DNA of 16,292 nucleotides from assembly GCA_902761265.1 (NCBI GenBank), contig CACWJV010000017.1:1-16292 (forward strand), in the 5' to 3' direction. Source of the stretch: Oscillospiraceae bacterium. GTDB taxonomy: Bacteria > Bacillota > Clostridia > Oscillospirales > Acutalibacteraceae. Made by a program: the position numbers and the translations under genes. Each line of letters begins with the position of its first letter. The first letter of the stretch is position 1. Below, in pieces: positions 6,642 through 14,282 of the stretch. The notes beneath the pieces were generated by a model that saw nothing but the letters and a program-made list of their open reading frames with translations, had not been told where the DNA came from and did not search any database.

Positions 6642-8300
6642 TTATCTCGTGACGCCGAAAACACTGTCGCCGGGCTTTTGCTGCGTCAGTTTCATGAAAT
6701 CAACCTTCATCAACGGCGTCTGCGGCAATTCTTTCAAAAAAACGATTTCACGCGGCACATAAAACTTGGAGAAAGACAGTTCTGCGGTTTTGCGGATCAG
6801 GTCTTCATATGCTTCTCTGTCGCCTTCTTGCTTCAGAGATACATACAGTCGGACGATACTGCGGTCTCCCTGCCAGCCCTGCACGGCACAAGCCTCTTTG
6901 ATGAAATACAGTTCCGACAGCTTCTTTTCAAGATCATTCGGATAAACATTATAGCCGGCAATGATGATGACCCGTTTTTTTCTGCCGCAAAAGAAGAAAA
7001 AGCCGTCGTCGTCACGATACCCGAGATCGCCGGAGAGCACCCACTTTGTTCCGTTCTCGTCCGTATACAATCCCAAATCCTCGGGTCCATCCTTCACATA
7101 GTACCCTGACATGATCGTCGGACCCGAAATGACGATTTCACCGATCTTGCCGTTCGGCACTTCACGGTGGTCGTCGTCCCAAATCTGCACGGTCACGCCG
7201 CGCAGCGCCTTGCCGATGGAGCCCGGCTTGAAATCGGTGTTGGTGTTGGTTGTGCATACGGAGCCGATCTCTGTCAGTCCGTAGCCCTGACGCAGTCTGC
7301 CGACAGCGCCCCATTTTTCATAATAGCCGTTGAATTCTTCCAAAAAGTGCTCGGTAATATCGTCGCCGCCGCAGAACATCAACCGCACGTTTTTCAGCCA
7401 CGGGCCGTCAAAGTGTTTTTCCCGCATCAGCTTTTGGAACATCAGCGGGATACCGCCGTAGCCGACCACAAGATTGTTCTTTGCCAAACGATTGAAGAGC
7501 CGTGCGTCAAATTGCATCATGGGAATGATCCTTGCGGAATTGCACAAGGCCATGTGGATGGCCAGCGTGATACCGAAACAGTGAAACATCGGCAGCACGA
7601 TGATTTCAGCTTCTTCACCGGGAATGTGGATCTCGTCAAGGTCGGACACGCGCTGTACCAGCTCGTTTGTTGCGCGGGAGGTCAACTTGATAGTCTTGCT
7701 TTTTCCGGTCGTTCCGCCGCCGTTGAGATACATTGCAATATCGTTCGCGTTGTCGCAGACGGGAGAAAAGTTTTGGCGCGTTTGAACCACATCACGGTAA
7801 CGCACGGCGTTTTTAAACTTCGGAAAAACAGCCTTGAGCATCGCCTCACCTGCCCTTGTGCCATGCTTTTTGATTCCCTGTGCATAATCGGACGAAGAAC
7901 AAACGATGCAGGGCAAACCGGAATCGTTAATCGTTTTTACATGGTCTTTTGAAAGCAGATCCAGAATCATCACGCCTTTTGCATTGACATCCCGAAGCAT
8001 TTTTTTCAAGTATTCAGGGGACATGAGCGGATGCACAATGTTGGCGATGACGCCGATCTGATTCAGTGCGTAAAACGAAAGAATGCCCTGCATCGTTGTT
8101 GTCGTAAACAACGTAAAAACGTCACCGCGGCGAAGCCCCAATTCGTTCTGAAAATAGGACGACAGCGCGTCGATATCTCGGAACATTTCGCTCTTTCGGT
8201 ATTTGACGCCGAAATGCTGCATCATATAGACATCGTCGTAAATCCCGGTGCATTTTTTCAGGTATTCGTAGCAGTTGCAGTTTTCAACAGCTGGAAGCAT
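6642..8300 (-). CDS. AMP-forming acyl-CoA synthetase/ligase (ANL family)
   Basis: A 552-residue adenylate-forming enzyme that should activate a carboxylic acid with ATP and pass it to CoA or another acceptor. Core motifs are visible: phosphate loop LNGGGTTGKSK (192-202), GYGLTE (339-344), SGDLGYRD (423-430), hinge region GRKKRVIIIAGYNVYP (439-454) and catalytic Lys532 in PLMKVD. The phosphate loop has Gly where most members have Ser (TSGTTG). No transmembrane segment or carrier domain is apparent, so it is probably cytoplasmic and stand-alone. Substrate is not predictable; medium or long acyl chains fit the neighbours. Start ATG lies 9 bases after AAGGAG. It is 43 bases downstream of the hydrolase gene, in one operon ending at the terminator near 6580. 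Confidence 0.9.
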   Translation of the reverse strand: MLPAVENCNCYEYLKKCTGIYDDVYMMQHFGVKYRKSEMFRDIDALSSYFQNELGLRRGDVFTLFTTTTMQGILSFYALNQIGVIANIVHPLMSPEYLKKMLRDVNAKGVMILDLLSKDHVKTINDSGLPCIVCSSSDYAQGIKKHGTRAGEAMLKAVFPKFKNAVRYRDVVQTRQNFSPVCDNANDIAMYLNGGGTTGKSKTIKLTSRATNELVQRVSDLDEIHIPGEEAEIIVLPMFHCFGITLAIHMALCNSARIIPMMQFDARLFNRLAKNNLVVGYGGIPLMFQKLMREKHFDGPWLKNVRLMFCGGDDITEHFLEEFNGYYEKWGAVGRLRQGYGLTEIGSVCTTNTNTDFKPGSIGKALRGVTVQIWDDDHREVPNGKIGEIVISGPTIMSGYYVKDGPEDLGLYTDENGTKWVLSGDLGYRDDDGFFFFCGRKKRVIIIAGYNVYPNDLEKKLSELYFIKEACAVQGWQGDRSIVRLYVSLKQEGDREAYEDLIRKTAELSFSKFYVPREIVFLKELPQTPLMKVDFMKLTQQKPGDSVFGVTR

Positions 8301-8343
8301 AAATCCAAACTCCTTTGTATATCCTTTTGCGTTTTTTCAAGTT

Positions 8344-9396
8344 TCAGTGATATAATTGAATGTAGTGAAGACGGTCCAGCAAATGCAGCATGATCAAAAC
8401 AACAAGGGCACGCCGGGGAACAACGGTCTTTTCATAAAACAAAACAGGAACATCTTTCTTCCACTCTTTTTTGCAGTCCTGCGCTGCCTTTCCCGTTCTT
8501 GTAAAGGACGAAAGCCACTCAATGGCAAACGGATTTATAACGGCAGTTCCTGCGCCAGTTTCGGTTTTCATTCCCTCACATTTTTTCGTTTCAGGATGAA
8601 GATCCTCCGCAAGATCGTCCCAAATATCATGGTTTTGAATGAACGGGATCACGCCGGCAAGATATACGTCCGGTGCGCTTGAACACTGCGTAAACCGAAG
8701 TGCGGAAGGATTTTGATTTGCCGTTTTGATTCTTGTCCAGCTCTTTTGTATGATCCTGTGAAAGGAAATATAGTTGTCGCTTTTGCAGCCCATCAGCCAA
8801 ACGGGCGTTTCGTTGAGCAGCTCGGCTTCTGCTTTTGTTGCAGCACGGCTTGGAGAAATCACAAAGCCGGCTGCGAAGAAGCCGGGAAAAGAAGACAGCA
8901 GATTCAGCGAGCCTGTGCCGCCCAGACACCAGCCGACGGTATAGATACGGGACGTATCTACCTGCGAATGCTCGGTGACGAATGCGTCAATGGCGGCCTT
9001 GAACGGTAAAACGACCCGCGAGGAATCCCAATAGAGCTTTTGCTCCTCCGGCGCTCTGCCAATCAGCAAAAAAGCCGCGCCGTTATGGAACCTAGCCTGA
9101 TAGCGTTCCGCTGTCCAAAGCGCCAACGAATTCGCTTCAAGCTCAAAGCCCGGAACAACGCCCTCCAGCGCGCCGGCCATAATGACGACCAGCGGATAGG
9201 TCTTTGCCGGATCGGCGCCGTTTTCAACGGGGGAATAGTAACTGTAGTCGATGTCGATTCCGTTGACCATCGGGCCCTCGCTGCGCCGCCAAAGCGTACG
9301 CAGCGGATCGGTCTCCTTTTTCTTGTTGTTGACCACAGGTTCAACTCTGGCTGATTTGAAAAGCAATCCTTTCAAGACGGAACTCACCGCATCCAT
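8344..9396 (-). CDS. Alpha/beta hydrolase (esterase/peptidase-like) with Cys nucleophile
   Basis: A 350-residue alpha/beta hydrolase resembling predicted esterases and peptidases of the COG4099 kind. The nucleophile elbow is GWCLGG (155-160), so Cys157 stands where most relatives have Ser, as in dienelactone hydrolases. Asp207 in CKSDN and His256 in NHDIW are the likely acid and base. There is no clear signal peptide. The start chosen is ATG at 9394-9396, behind AAGGAAG and a promoter placed 34 bases upstream; the longer frame to 9546 would run through that promoter and is rejected. First gene of the operon with the acyl-CoA ligase; together they could release and then activate an acyl group. 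The last 40 residues are basic and hydrophobic and match no motif I know. Confidence 0.78.
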   Translation of the reverse strand: MDAVSSVLKGLLFKSARVEPVVNNKKKETDPLRTLWRRSEGPMVNGIDIDYSYYSPVENGADPAKTYPLVVIMAGALEGVVPGFELEANSLALWTAERYQARFHNGAAFLLIGRAPEEQKLYWDSSRVVLPFKAAIDAFVTEHSQVDTSRIYTVGWCLGGTGSLNLLSSFPGFFAAGFVISPSRAATKAEAELLNETPVWLMGCKSDNYISFHRIIQKSWTRIKTANQNPSALRFTQCSSAPDVYLAGVIPFIQNHDIWDDLAEDLHPETKKCEGMKTETGAGTAVINPFAIEWLSSFTRTGKAAQDCKKEWKKDVPVLFYEKTVVPRRALVVLIMLHLLDRLHYIQLYH

Positions 9397-9436
9397 AAAA
9401 CAAATTCCACTTCCTTTTTCATCTGTTTCTAAGGCT

Positions 9437-9465
9437 ATTATAACGGTTTCACAGCGGCGGCTCAA
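9437..9465 (-). promoter_or_regulatory. Promoter of the hydrolase-ligase operon
   Basis: TTGAGC (9465-9460) and TATAAT (9442-9437) on the minus strand, 17 bp apart. Predicted start is about 34 bases before the hydrolase ATG. Confidence 0.75.
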
Positions 9466-9567
9466 GCAACAGCCGCGCTGACCCGTTCGGCTTGAAACAG
9501 TTTTGCCGATTTGTGCGAAGACGGACTTTTTGGACGCTTTGCTCAATATGCAATCGTGTCCAATCTC

Positions 9568-9596
9568 TTGCTTTTGTCCCGGCTTTTCAATATAAT
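9568..9596 (+). promoter_or_regulatory. Promoter of the TetR-family regulator
   Basis: TTGCTT (9568-9573) and TATAAT (9591-9596), 17 bp apart, giving a short leader before GGGAGG and the ATG at 9621. It faces away from the hydrolase promoter, with about 100 bp between the two -35 boxes. I could not find a clear palindromic operator. Confidence 0.75.
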
Positions 9597-9620
9597 AAAA
9601 CCGTAAGGGAGGCGAACAAC

Positions 9621-10184
9621 ATGAAAATCGACCCGAATCAAAAGCTGACCATCGGCGCCAGACGCACCTTGCTGCAGCTTCAAAAGGAGCTCGAAAGAAT
9701 GCTGGCGGAAAAAGATTTCAGCGATATTCAAGTCACAGAGCTGTGCGAGCGCACCATGATTCCGAAATCGACCTTTTATCATTATTTTGAAGATAAATTT
9801 GATTTGCTGAACTATCTTTTTGAATCCTATCAAAAGCTGATTTATCCAGAGTTGGACGAACTGCACGACCACGACGCAAAAGCCCCGGAGATGCTTAAAA
9901 ATATGTTTGCGCTTGCGGATAAATACGCGCCGCTCCTGGAACGGATTCTGCGCAAAAATGACCGCAGCGGACATTTTTACCGTCAGCTTCACGCTTTTAT
10001 CTTCGACGCCGCTTACCGTGCAATTTCAAAAAGCACCGACAAAGAGCGCTACGATCTGCCCATTGAGATCGTCTCCCGCATGAACGCCTATGCGATCATT
10101 ACCATTTTCGACTGGGTCTATATCAAAAACAATCCTCTCACAAGAGAGGAAATGATCGAATATACTTGTCAGTTGTTTCAATAG
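9621..10184 (+). CDS. TetR/AcrR-family transcriptional regulator
   Basis: A 187-residue repressor-type protein. The N-terminal helix-turn-helix is clear: FSDIQVTELCERTMIPKSTF followed by YHYFEDKFDLLNYLF (about 33-67). The C-terminal ligand or dimer domain is helical and ends in NPLTREEM near 175-182, a pattern seen in TetR proteins with a DhaS-like C-terminal domain. Start ATG is 8 bases after GGGAGG; a longer frame from 9492 lacks a ribosome binding site and would overlap the promoter. It is divergent from the hydrolase-ligase operon and most likely controls that operon and itself. An acyl-CoA or related ligand is plausible but unproven. Confidence 0.9.
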   Translation: MKIDPNQKLTIGARRTLLQLQKELERMLAEKDFSDIQVTELCERTMIPKSTFYHYFEDKFDLLNYLFESYQKLIYPELDELHDHDAKAPEMLKNMFALADKYAPLLERILRKNDRSGHFYRQLHAFIFDAAYRAISKSTDKERYDLPIEIVSRMNAYAIITIFDWVYIKNNPLTREEMIEYTCQLFQ

Positions 10185-10351
10185 GGCAACTCTAAAAATT
10201 CAAGTCGTTTGATCGCGATGCAGTTTTTCGTCAGATTGCATAGATTTTGACGCCGGAATCCTTTTGGCTTTCAGGGAAGATTTGCGCGCTATGACGGTGA
10301 AAGATGCGCGTGAAAAAGCGGCACGCAATTTTCAGAGGTACCAATCATGCC

Positions 10352-10387
10352 GCCGAGCAAAGCCGCCCGGGCTCGGCAGCTTCCTTT
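10352..10387 (+). promoter_or_regulatory. Terminator-like hairpin in the lipase leader
   Basis: GCCGAGC (10352-10358) and GCTCGGC (10371-10377) form a 7-bp stem followed by AGCTTCCTTTTTT, ending just before the lipase ribosome binding site GGAGG (10391-10395). It may end read-through from the TetR gene or act as an attenuator. The rest of the gap from 10185 shows only a weak inverted repeat ATGCA/TGCAT (10218-10241). Confidence 0.5.
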
Positions 10388-10402
10388 TTTGGAGGATGAA
10401 AT

Positions 10403-11917
10403 ATGAAAAAAAGGAAATCGTTTTGTTCTCTTTTGCTTGCGGCAGTGTTGTTGCTGCTCTCCGGTTCCGCTGCCGCCGCAGCCAAACCGGTGCAAAAGGT
10501 TCCGCTCATCTATATCCATGGGTTTTTCAGCGATTCGATCTATGAAACACGCGGCGACGTCGAATCAAAAAAGCTATGGCCGCCGGACAAAAGCCTGTTT
10601 TTAAACGATCTCAAAAACGCTGCGCCCGAACTTCTCAAAGATCTGACGCTGCAGCGATGGGACGAACTGCTTGACCGTTCGCTTGCGATTGCCAACCCCG
10701 TTTTTTCGCCGCTTTATTACGACGAAAGCGGAACGCCGAAAGACGAATCCGGCGCCGAAGCAAACGACCCTGCAGCCATTGCCGCACAGGGCGAGGGCTC
10801 GTTCCGTTATGACTGGCGCGCTGATCCTTTGGAAACGGCAGAAAGCCTGAATCGCTTTATTGCGTCCGTTTGCGAAGCAGCCGGTACAACACAGGTTGAT
10901 GTATATGCGCACAGCTTTGGCGGGATCGTTTTGCTGAGCTATCTGACAGTCTACGGAAACGAAAGAATTCGTGCTGTGGTCTTTGATTCCGTTGCGATCT
11001 ACGGCGAGAGCTTTAACGGAGAACTGATGACCGGGCAGGTCACACTGGATGCACACGGACTCTATAATTATTATAATTCTGTTCTGGCAAGCATGCTGCC
11101 GTATCATGCCATAGCTTCCGAGCTTTTCGGTGCTGCCGAGCGACTCGGTTTGATCGATTGGCTTTCCAGACTCGGCAATGAGGCGATCAGGCCTTTGAAA
11201 ACGCGCATCATCCGGGAATTCTTGCTGCCGCTGTACTGTAATTGGCCTTCTGTTTGGGCAATGGTTCCCGATGAATATTTGGATGCAGCGATGCATTACG
11301 TCTTTGACGAGCTGTATGCGGGGCAGGATCACACCGCCCTGCAGCAGAAAATACAGACTTACAACACACAGGTGCGCGTGCACAAAGCCGAAACGCTCCG
11401 CGCGCTCAATCAAACCGCAAACGTCTACGTGCTTTCCCGCACAGGCTTTGCGTCAATCCCGCTGACGCCTTCCTGCGGCAACCTCAGCGACGGCATAGTA
11501 GACACAAAGTATTCCTCTTTCGGTGCAACGACTTCCGACTACGGAGAAACGCTTCCGGACAGCGTGCTCGAGAACACCAACCCGGCATATCTTTCACCGG
11601 AAAAAGACATAGATGCGTCAACCTGTCTGTTTCCCGAACAGACATGGTTTTTGCGCAATACCAGACACACTTTGTCTAACGACGAAGCACTGATTGCGGC
11701 ATTGCTGAACGAACAGACACAGGCAACGGTCAACACCTTTGCGGCGTTCCCGCGGTTTTTGATCTATGATGACAGCACCGAAACGCTTCTGCCGGATTCC
11801 GGCAGTCAAACGCCGGGATTGCTGCAGCGCATACGGCTGTTGGTTGCGGATTTCAAACGGTTGCTTTCCGATGTCCTGCAGCCGCTGACTTCGCGGTTTT
11901 TCAAGAATGCAGGATGA
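10403..11917 (+). CDS. Secreted LCAT-like lipase/acyltransferase (alpha/beta hydrolase)
   Basis: A 504-residue exported esterase. The signal peptide is clear: KKRK, a hydrophobic core of Leu and Ala (about 8-20), and an Ala-rich cleavage region ending near 27. The oxyanion-loop motif YIHGFF is at 37-42. Nucleophile Ser171 lies in AHSFGG, followed by hydrophobic sheet residues. Asp363 in SDGIVDTKYSSFG and His422 in RNTRHTL complete the triad in the spacing seen in LCAT-type lipases. It probably hydrolyses acyl esters outside the membrane. Start ATG lies 7 bases after GGAGGATG. No lipobox is convincing, although Cys8 lies inside the signal core. Followed closely by a membrane-protein gene, 20 bases after its stop. 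Confidence 0.85.
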   Translation: MKKRKSFCSLLLAAVLLLLSGSAAAAAKPVQKVPLIYIHGFFSDSIYETRGDVESKKLWPPDKSLFLNDLKNAAPELLKDLTLQRWDELLDRSLAIANPVFSPLYYDESGTPKDESGAEANDPAAIAAQGEGSFRYDWRADPLETAESLNRFIASVCEAAGTTQVDVYAHSFGGIVLLSYLTVYGNERIRAVVFDSVAIYGESFNGELMTGQVTLDAHGLYNYYNSVLASMLPYHAIASELFGAAERLGLIDWLSRLGNEAIRPLKTRIIREFLLPLYCNWPSVWAMVPDEYLDAAMHYVFDELYAGQDHTALQQKIQTYNTQVRVHKAETLRALNQTANVYVLSRTGFASIPLTPSCGNLSDGIVDTKYSSFGATTSDYGETLPDSVLENTNPAYLSPEKDIDASTCLFPEQTWFLRNTRHTLSNDEALIAALLNEQTQATVNTFAAFPRFLIYDDSTETLLPDSGSQTPGLLQRIRLLVADFKRLLSDVLQPLTSRFFKNAG

Positions 11918-11937
11918 TGAACAATGGAGGAAAAAGC

Positions 11938-12585
11938 ATGGCAACATTTCGTCCTCATCAATACATTTGGATCTTTATTATGGGCTGTTATATCGGTTAC
12001 GGGGTGGAAACGCTGTGGTGCCTGATCAAAAACGGCTATATTGAAAGCAGAAAATCGCTGGTACTCGGACACCTGAGCGTCGCCTACGGTATGGGCGCGC
12101 TGCTGCTTACCTTGCTGTTGGTTCATTTTCAGGGCAAGCCCCTGTGGCAAATCTTTCTGTTGTCGTTCGTCACCGGTACCGCTGTGGAATACATCTGCTC
12201 ATTGGGGCAGGAAATCTGTTTCGGCTCGGTGGCATGGGATTACAGCCATCTGCCTCTGAATATCAACGGCAGAGTATGCCTGATCTATTCTCTGTTCTGG
12301 GGGTTCTTGGGCATGGCGTGGGTCAAGCTGATCATACCCCTCCTCCATCTTCTCTTTTCCCACATCACGATCCCCTTTGAACAGGTGATCCTTTGCGCCT
12401 TCCTTGTCTTCTTTGTGTTTGACGCGGCGCTCTCCGTCTCGGCCGCCGTCAGAATGGACCGCCGCGATCGCGGTATTCCGGCACAAAATCAGTTGGAGGT
12501 TTTTCTGGATACGCATTACGATGATGAAACGATGCATAAGATCTATGCAAATTCAAAGTCTGTGCAAACAAAAAGCGATTCATAA
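11938..12585 (+). CDS. CmpB-type integral membrane protein (putative ABC-transporter type IV family)
   Basis: A 215-residue membrane protein with five or six hydrophobic segments in the first 165 residues and a charged cytoplasmic tail. The family signature of PF06541 proteins is visible: GYGVETLW near the first segment, AYGMGALLL, GTAVEYICSLGQE, and WDYSHLPLNINGRV with Trp-Asp-Tyr and Asn-Gly-Arg. The molecular function of this family is unknown despite its name. The start chosen is ATG at 11938-11940, 7 bases after GGAGG; the ATG at 11914, which overlaps the lipase stop, lacks a site. It is co-transcribed with the lipase. Confidence 0.8.
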   Translation: MATFRPHQYIWIFIMGCYIGYGVETLWCLIKNGYIESRKSLVLGHLSVAYGMGALLLTLLLVHFQGKPLWQIFLLSFVTGTAVEYICSLGQEICFGSVAWDYSHLPLNINGRVCLIYSLFWGFLGMAWVKLIIPLLHLLFSHITIPFEQVILCAFLVFFVFDAALSVSAAVRMDRRDRGIPAQNQLEVFLDTHYDDETMHKIYANSKSVQTKSDS

Positions 12586-12664
12586 AAACGGCGGGATAGA
12601 GCTTGATTCTTATGAAACTGACAAAGCAAAAGCCAGAGGAGAAGGTGTTCCGATAAACGATTTG

Positions 12665-12725
12665 CCGCCGATTCACGCAATGCGCAGCGACTCTGTAATC
12701 GTTTGTGCATCCAGTGGATCGGCGG
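12665..12725. other. Long-range stem between convergent genes
   Basis: CCGCCGATTCAC (12665-12676) pairs with GTGGATCGGCGG (12714-12725), 12 bp with one G-U pair, around a 37-base loop. It lies between the CmpB gene and the oppositely directed hemolysin III gene. There is no T run on either side, so a terminator role is doubtful. Confidence 0.35.
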
Positions 12726-12735
12726 TTGCTTTGCA

Positions 12736-13407
12736 TTACATGCAATACTGCAGAATCCCGATGAACTGCAGTACGCTGCCGACGAGAATGAAAATATGGA
12801 AAACGCTGTGAAAATAGTGCTTTTTCATGCCGACGGCAAAGAAGATCATACCCAGCGTATAGACCGCGCCGCCGGCGATCAGCCACCAGACAAGCGGTTT
12901 GCCGAACGCTTCGATAACGGCCGAAAGGGAAAACAGCAGACTCCAGCCGATGACGAAATAGCCGCCGGTTGCGATCACGGCGTAGCGGTGAAAGTCGATC
13001 GCGGTGAAGGTCACGCCAAGCGCCGTCATGGCAAGGATCACCAGCGTGATGATCAGCGTGCGCGTCGGATAAACCTTACGCAGACCCGTCAGCAGGATCG
13101 GCGCGTAGGTACCGAGGATCATGGCGTAGATCGTGCAGTGGTCAAGCACCTGCAGCACCTTTTTCGCCCGCTCCGGGCGCAGTCCGTGATAGACGCTGGA
13201 AATGGTATAAAGAAAGATCGTCATCAGTCCGTAGATCACACCGCCGGCAAGCCCCCACCAGTTGTGGTGCAGGACGGCAAAGATCACGCACAGCACCAGT
13301 GCGATCACGCCGAAGCCGCCGCCCGCGATATGCGTTACCATATTGAAGATTTCTTCGCTGCGAGTGTAGCCCGGCAAATGTCGATCCTCCAGTTTTGTTC
13401 TCTGCAT
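12736..13407 (-). CDS. Hemolysin III / PAQR-family membrane protein
   Basis: A 223-residue protein with seven hydrophobic segments. PAQR hallmarks are present: EEIFNMVTH (18-26), SSVYHGL with His74, LDHCTIY with Asp89, and HSVFH with His200 and His204; these residues form the metal site in adiponectin-receptor relatives. Bacterial members are called hemolysin III or YqfA; real haemolysis is doubtful, and roles in membrane fluidity or lipid hydrolysis have been proposed. The start chosen is ATG at 13405-13407, 9 bases after AAAGGAG. The in-frame GTG at 13426-13428 overlaps the stop of the preceding gene and is upstream of that site. It is third in the PHP, TIM-barrel, hemolysin III cluster. 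Confidence 0.9.
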   Translation of the reverse strand: MQRTKLEDRHLPGYTRSEEIFNMVTHIAGGGFGVIALVLCVIFAVLHHNWWGLAGGVIYGLMTIFLYTISSVYHGLRPERAKKVLQVLDHCTIYAMILGTYAPILLTGLRKVYPTRTLIITLVILAMTALGVTFTAIDFHRYAVIATGGYFVIGWSLLFSLSAVIEAFGKPLVWWLIAGGAVYTLGMIFFAVGMKKHYFHSVFHIFILVGSVLQFIGILQYCM

Positions 13408-13424
13408 AGCTTTCGTCTCCTTTG

Positions 13425-14168
13425 TCACGGGTGCGGTTTATCTTCTCTATATGCCGCCATGATTTCCCTGAACACTTCTCCGGGCGTCGGAGGCGTCCAG
13501 ACAATGGCGTTTGCGCCGGCATCTACGGTGCTTTGCACGCTTTCGTCCGTCGGACCGCCGGTGGCAATGATCGGTAGTGTTGGGAACTCCTTTCGCAGCT
13601 GTGCAACAACTTCTGGCGTTGCATCCCCGGCAGCCACATGGATCACGGACGCACCGCTACGCAGACGGTCCCCGACACCCTTTGCGGAAACGGTCGTTAC
13701 GATTACGGGAATATCGACAGTATCCACGAGCCTTCGCACAACGCTGTTATCGGTTGGCGCGTTTACAATAACGCCTGCTGCTCCCTGCATTTCGGCAAAG
13801 GACGCCAAATGCACCACACGCTTTCCCTGTGTCAGTCCGCCGCCGACACCGACAAAAACGGGAATATCTGCGGCATGGATCAGTGCTTCTGCAATGATTT
13901 GCTGCGGCGTGTAAGGATAAACCGACCACACGGCGTCCGCATCCACATTGCGAATGGTGGCAACATCCGTTGAAAATACCAGTGATCGGATCCGCTTGCC
14001 AAAAACGACGATACCGCTGCATTCGTTGACTGCGTCGGGCACGTGAAGCGCAAAAGAGCGCAGCTTGCCGTTGATTTGAGGTGCGCTGACTGCGCCTGCT
14101 TCACTCTCAAATATGACCCTCGAAGCGCGCCGGATTTCCTCATCGCGCCTTCTCTTTACCTTTCCCAT
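13425..14168 (-). CDS. Uncharacterised TIM-barrel protein (often annotated as hydrolase)
   Basis: A 247-residue soluble protein with repeated beta-alpha units and phosphate-binding-like glycine loops: FVGVGGGLTQG (about 104-114), VIVNAPT, VTTVSAKG and IIATGGPTDES toward the end, then NAIVWTPPTPGE. This is the pattern of a conserved clostridial family usually labelled only hydrolase; the fold resembles enzymes using phosphorylated ligands such as thiamine-phosphate or indole-glycerol-phosphate synthases. The reaction is unknown. Start ATG lies 8 bases after AAAGGAG. Its stop is 17 bases from the hemolysin III ATG, so the two are likely co-translated. It is preceded by 97 bases holding a hemolysin III relic. 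Confidence 0.65.
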   Translation of the reverse strand: MGKVKRRRDEEIRRASRVIFESEAGAVSAPQINGKLRSFALHVPDAVNECSGIVVFGKRIRSLVFSTDVATIRNVDADAVWSVYPYTPQQIIAEALIHAADIPVFVGVGGGLTQGKRVVHLASFAEMQGAAGVIVNAPTDNSVVRRLVDTVDIPVIVTTVSAKGVGDRLRSGASVIHVAAGDATPEVVAQLRKEFPTLPIIATGGPTDESVQSTVDAGANAIVWTPPTPGEVFREIMAAYREDKPHP

Positions 14169-14240
14169 GCTTCATTCTCCTTTGTAGTATTGAGCTTTAT
14201 GTCGACTGTTTTGTTGTTCGCCTTTTGAAGGTTTCTTTGC

Positions 14241-14282
14241 CGCGGGGTAACCCGGCAGCACGCGGTCATCCAGCTTTGTGCG
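14241..14282 (-). pseudogene. Relic of a second hemolysin III N-terminus
   Basis: On the minus strand, in a frame overlapping the PHP gene end, the sequence reads RTKLDDRVLPGY. The hemolysin III protein of this window begins MQRTKLEDRHLPGY, so 10 of 12 residues match. At the DNA level the two differ at many third positions, so this is not a recent copy. After GY the similarity stops. No start codon or continuation is present. Confidence 0.6.

Noticed and set aside
12703..13914. 403-codon plus-strand open frame
   Set aside because: It is antisense to hemolysin III and the TIM-barrel gene, both of which have clear family motifs and ribosome binding sites; its composition (many His, Asp, Arg) is that of a complement-strand frame.
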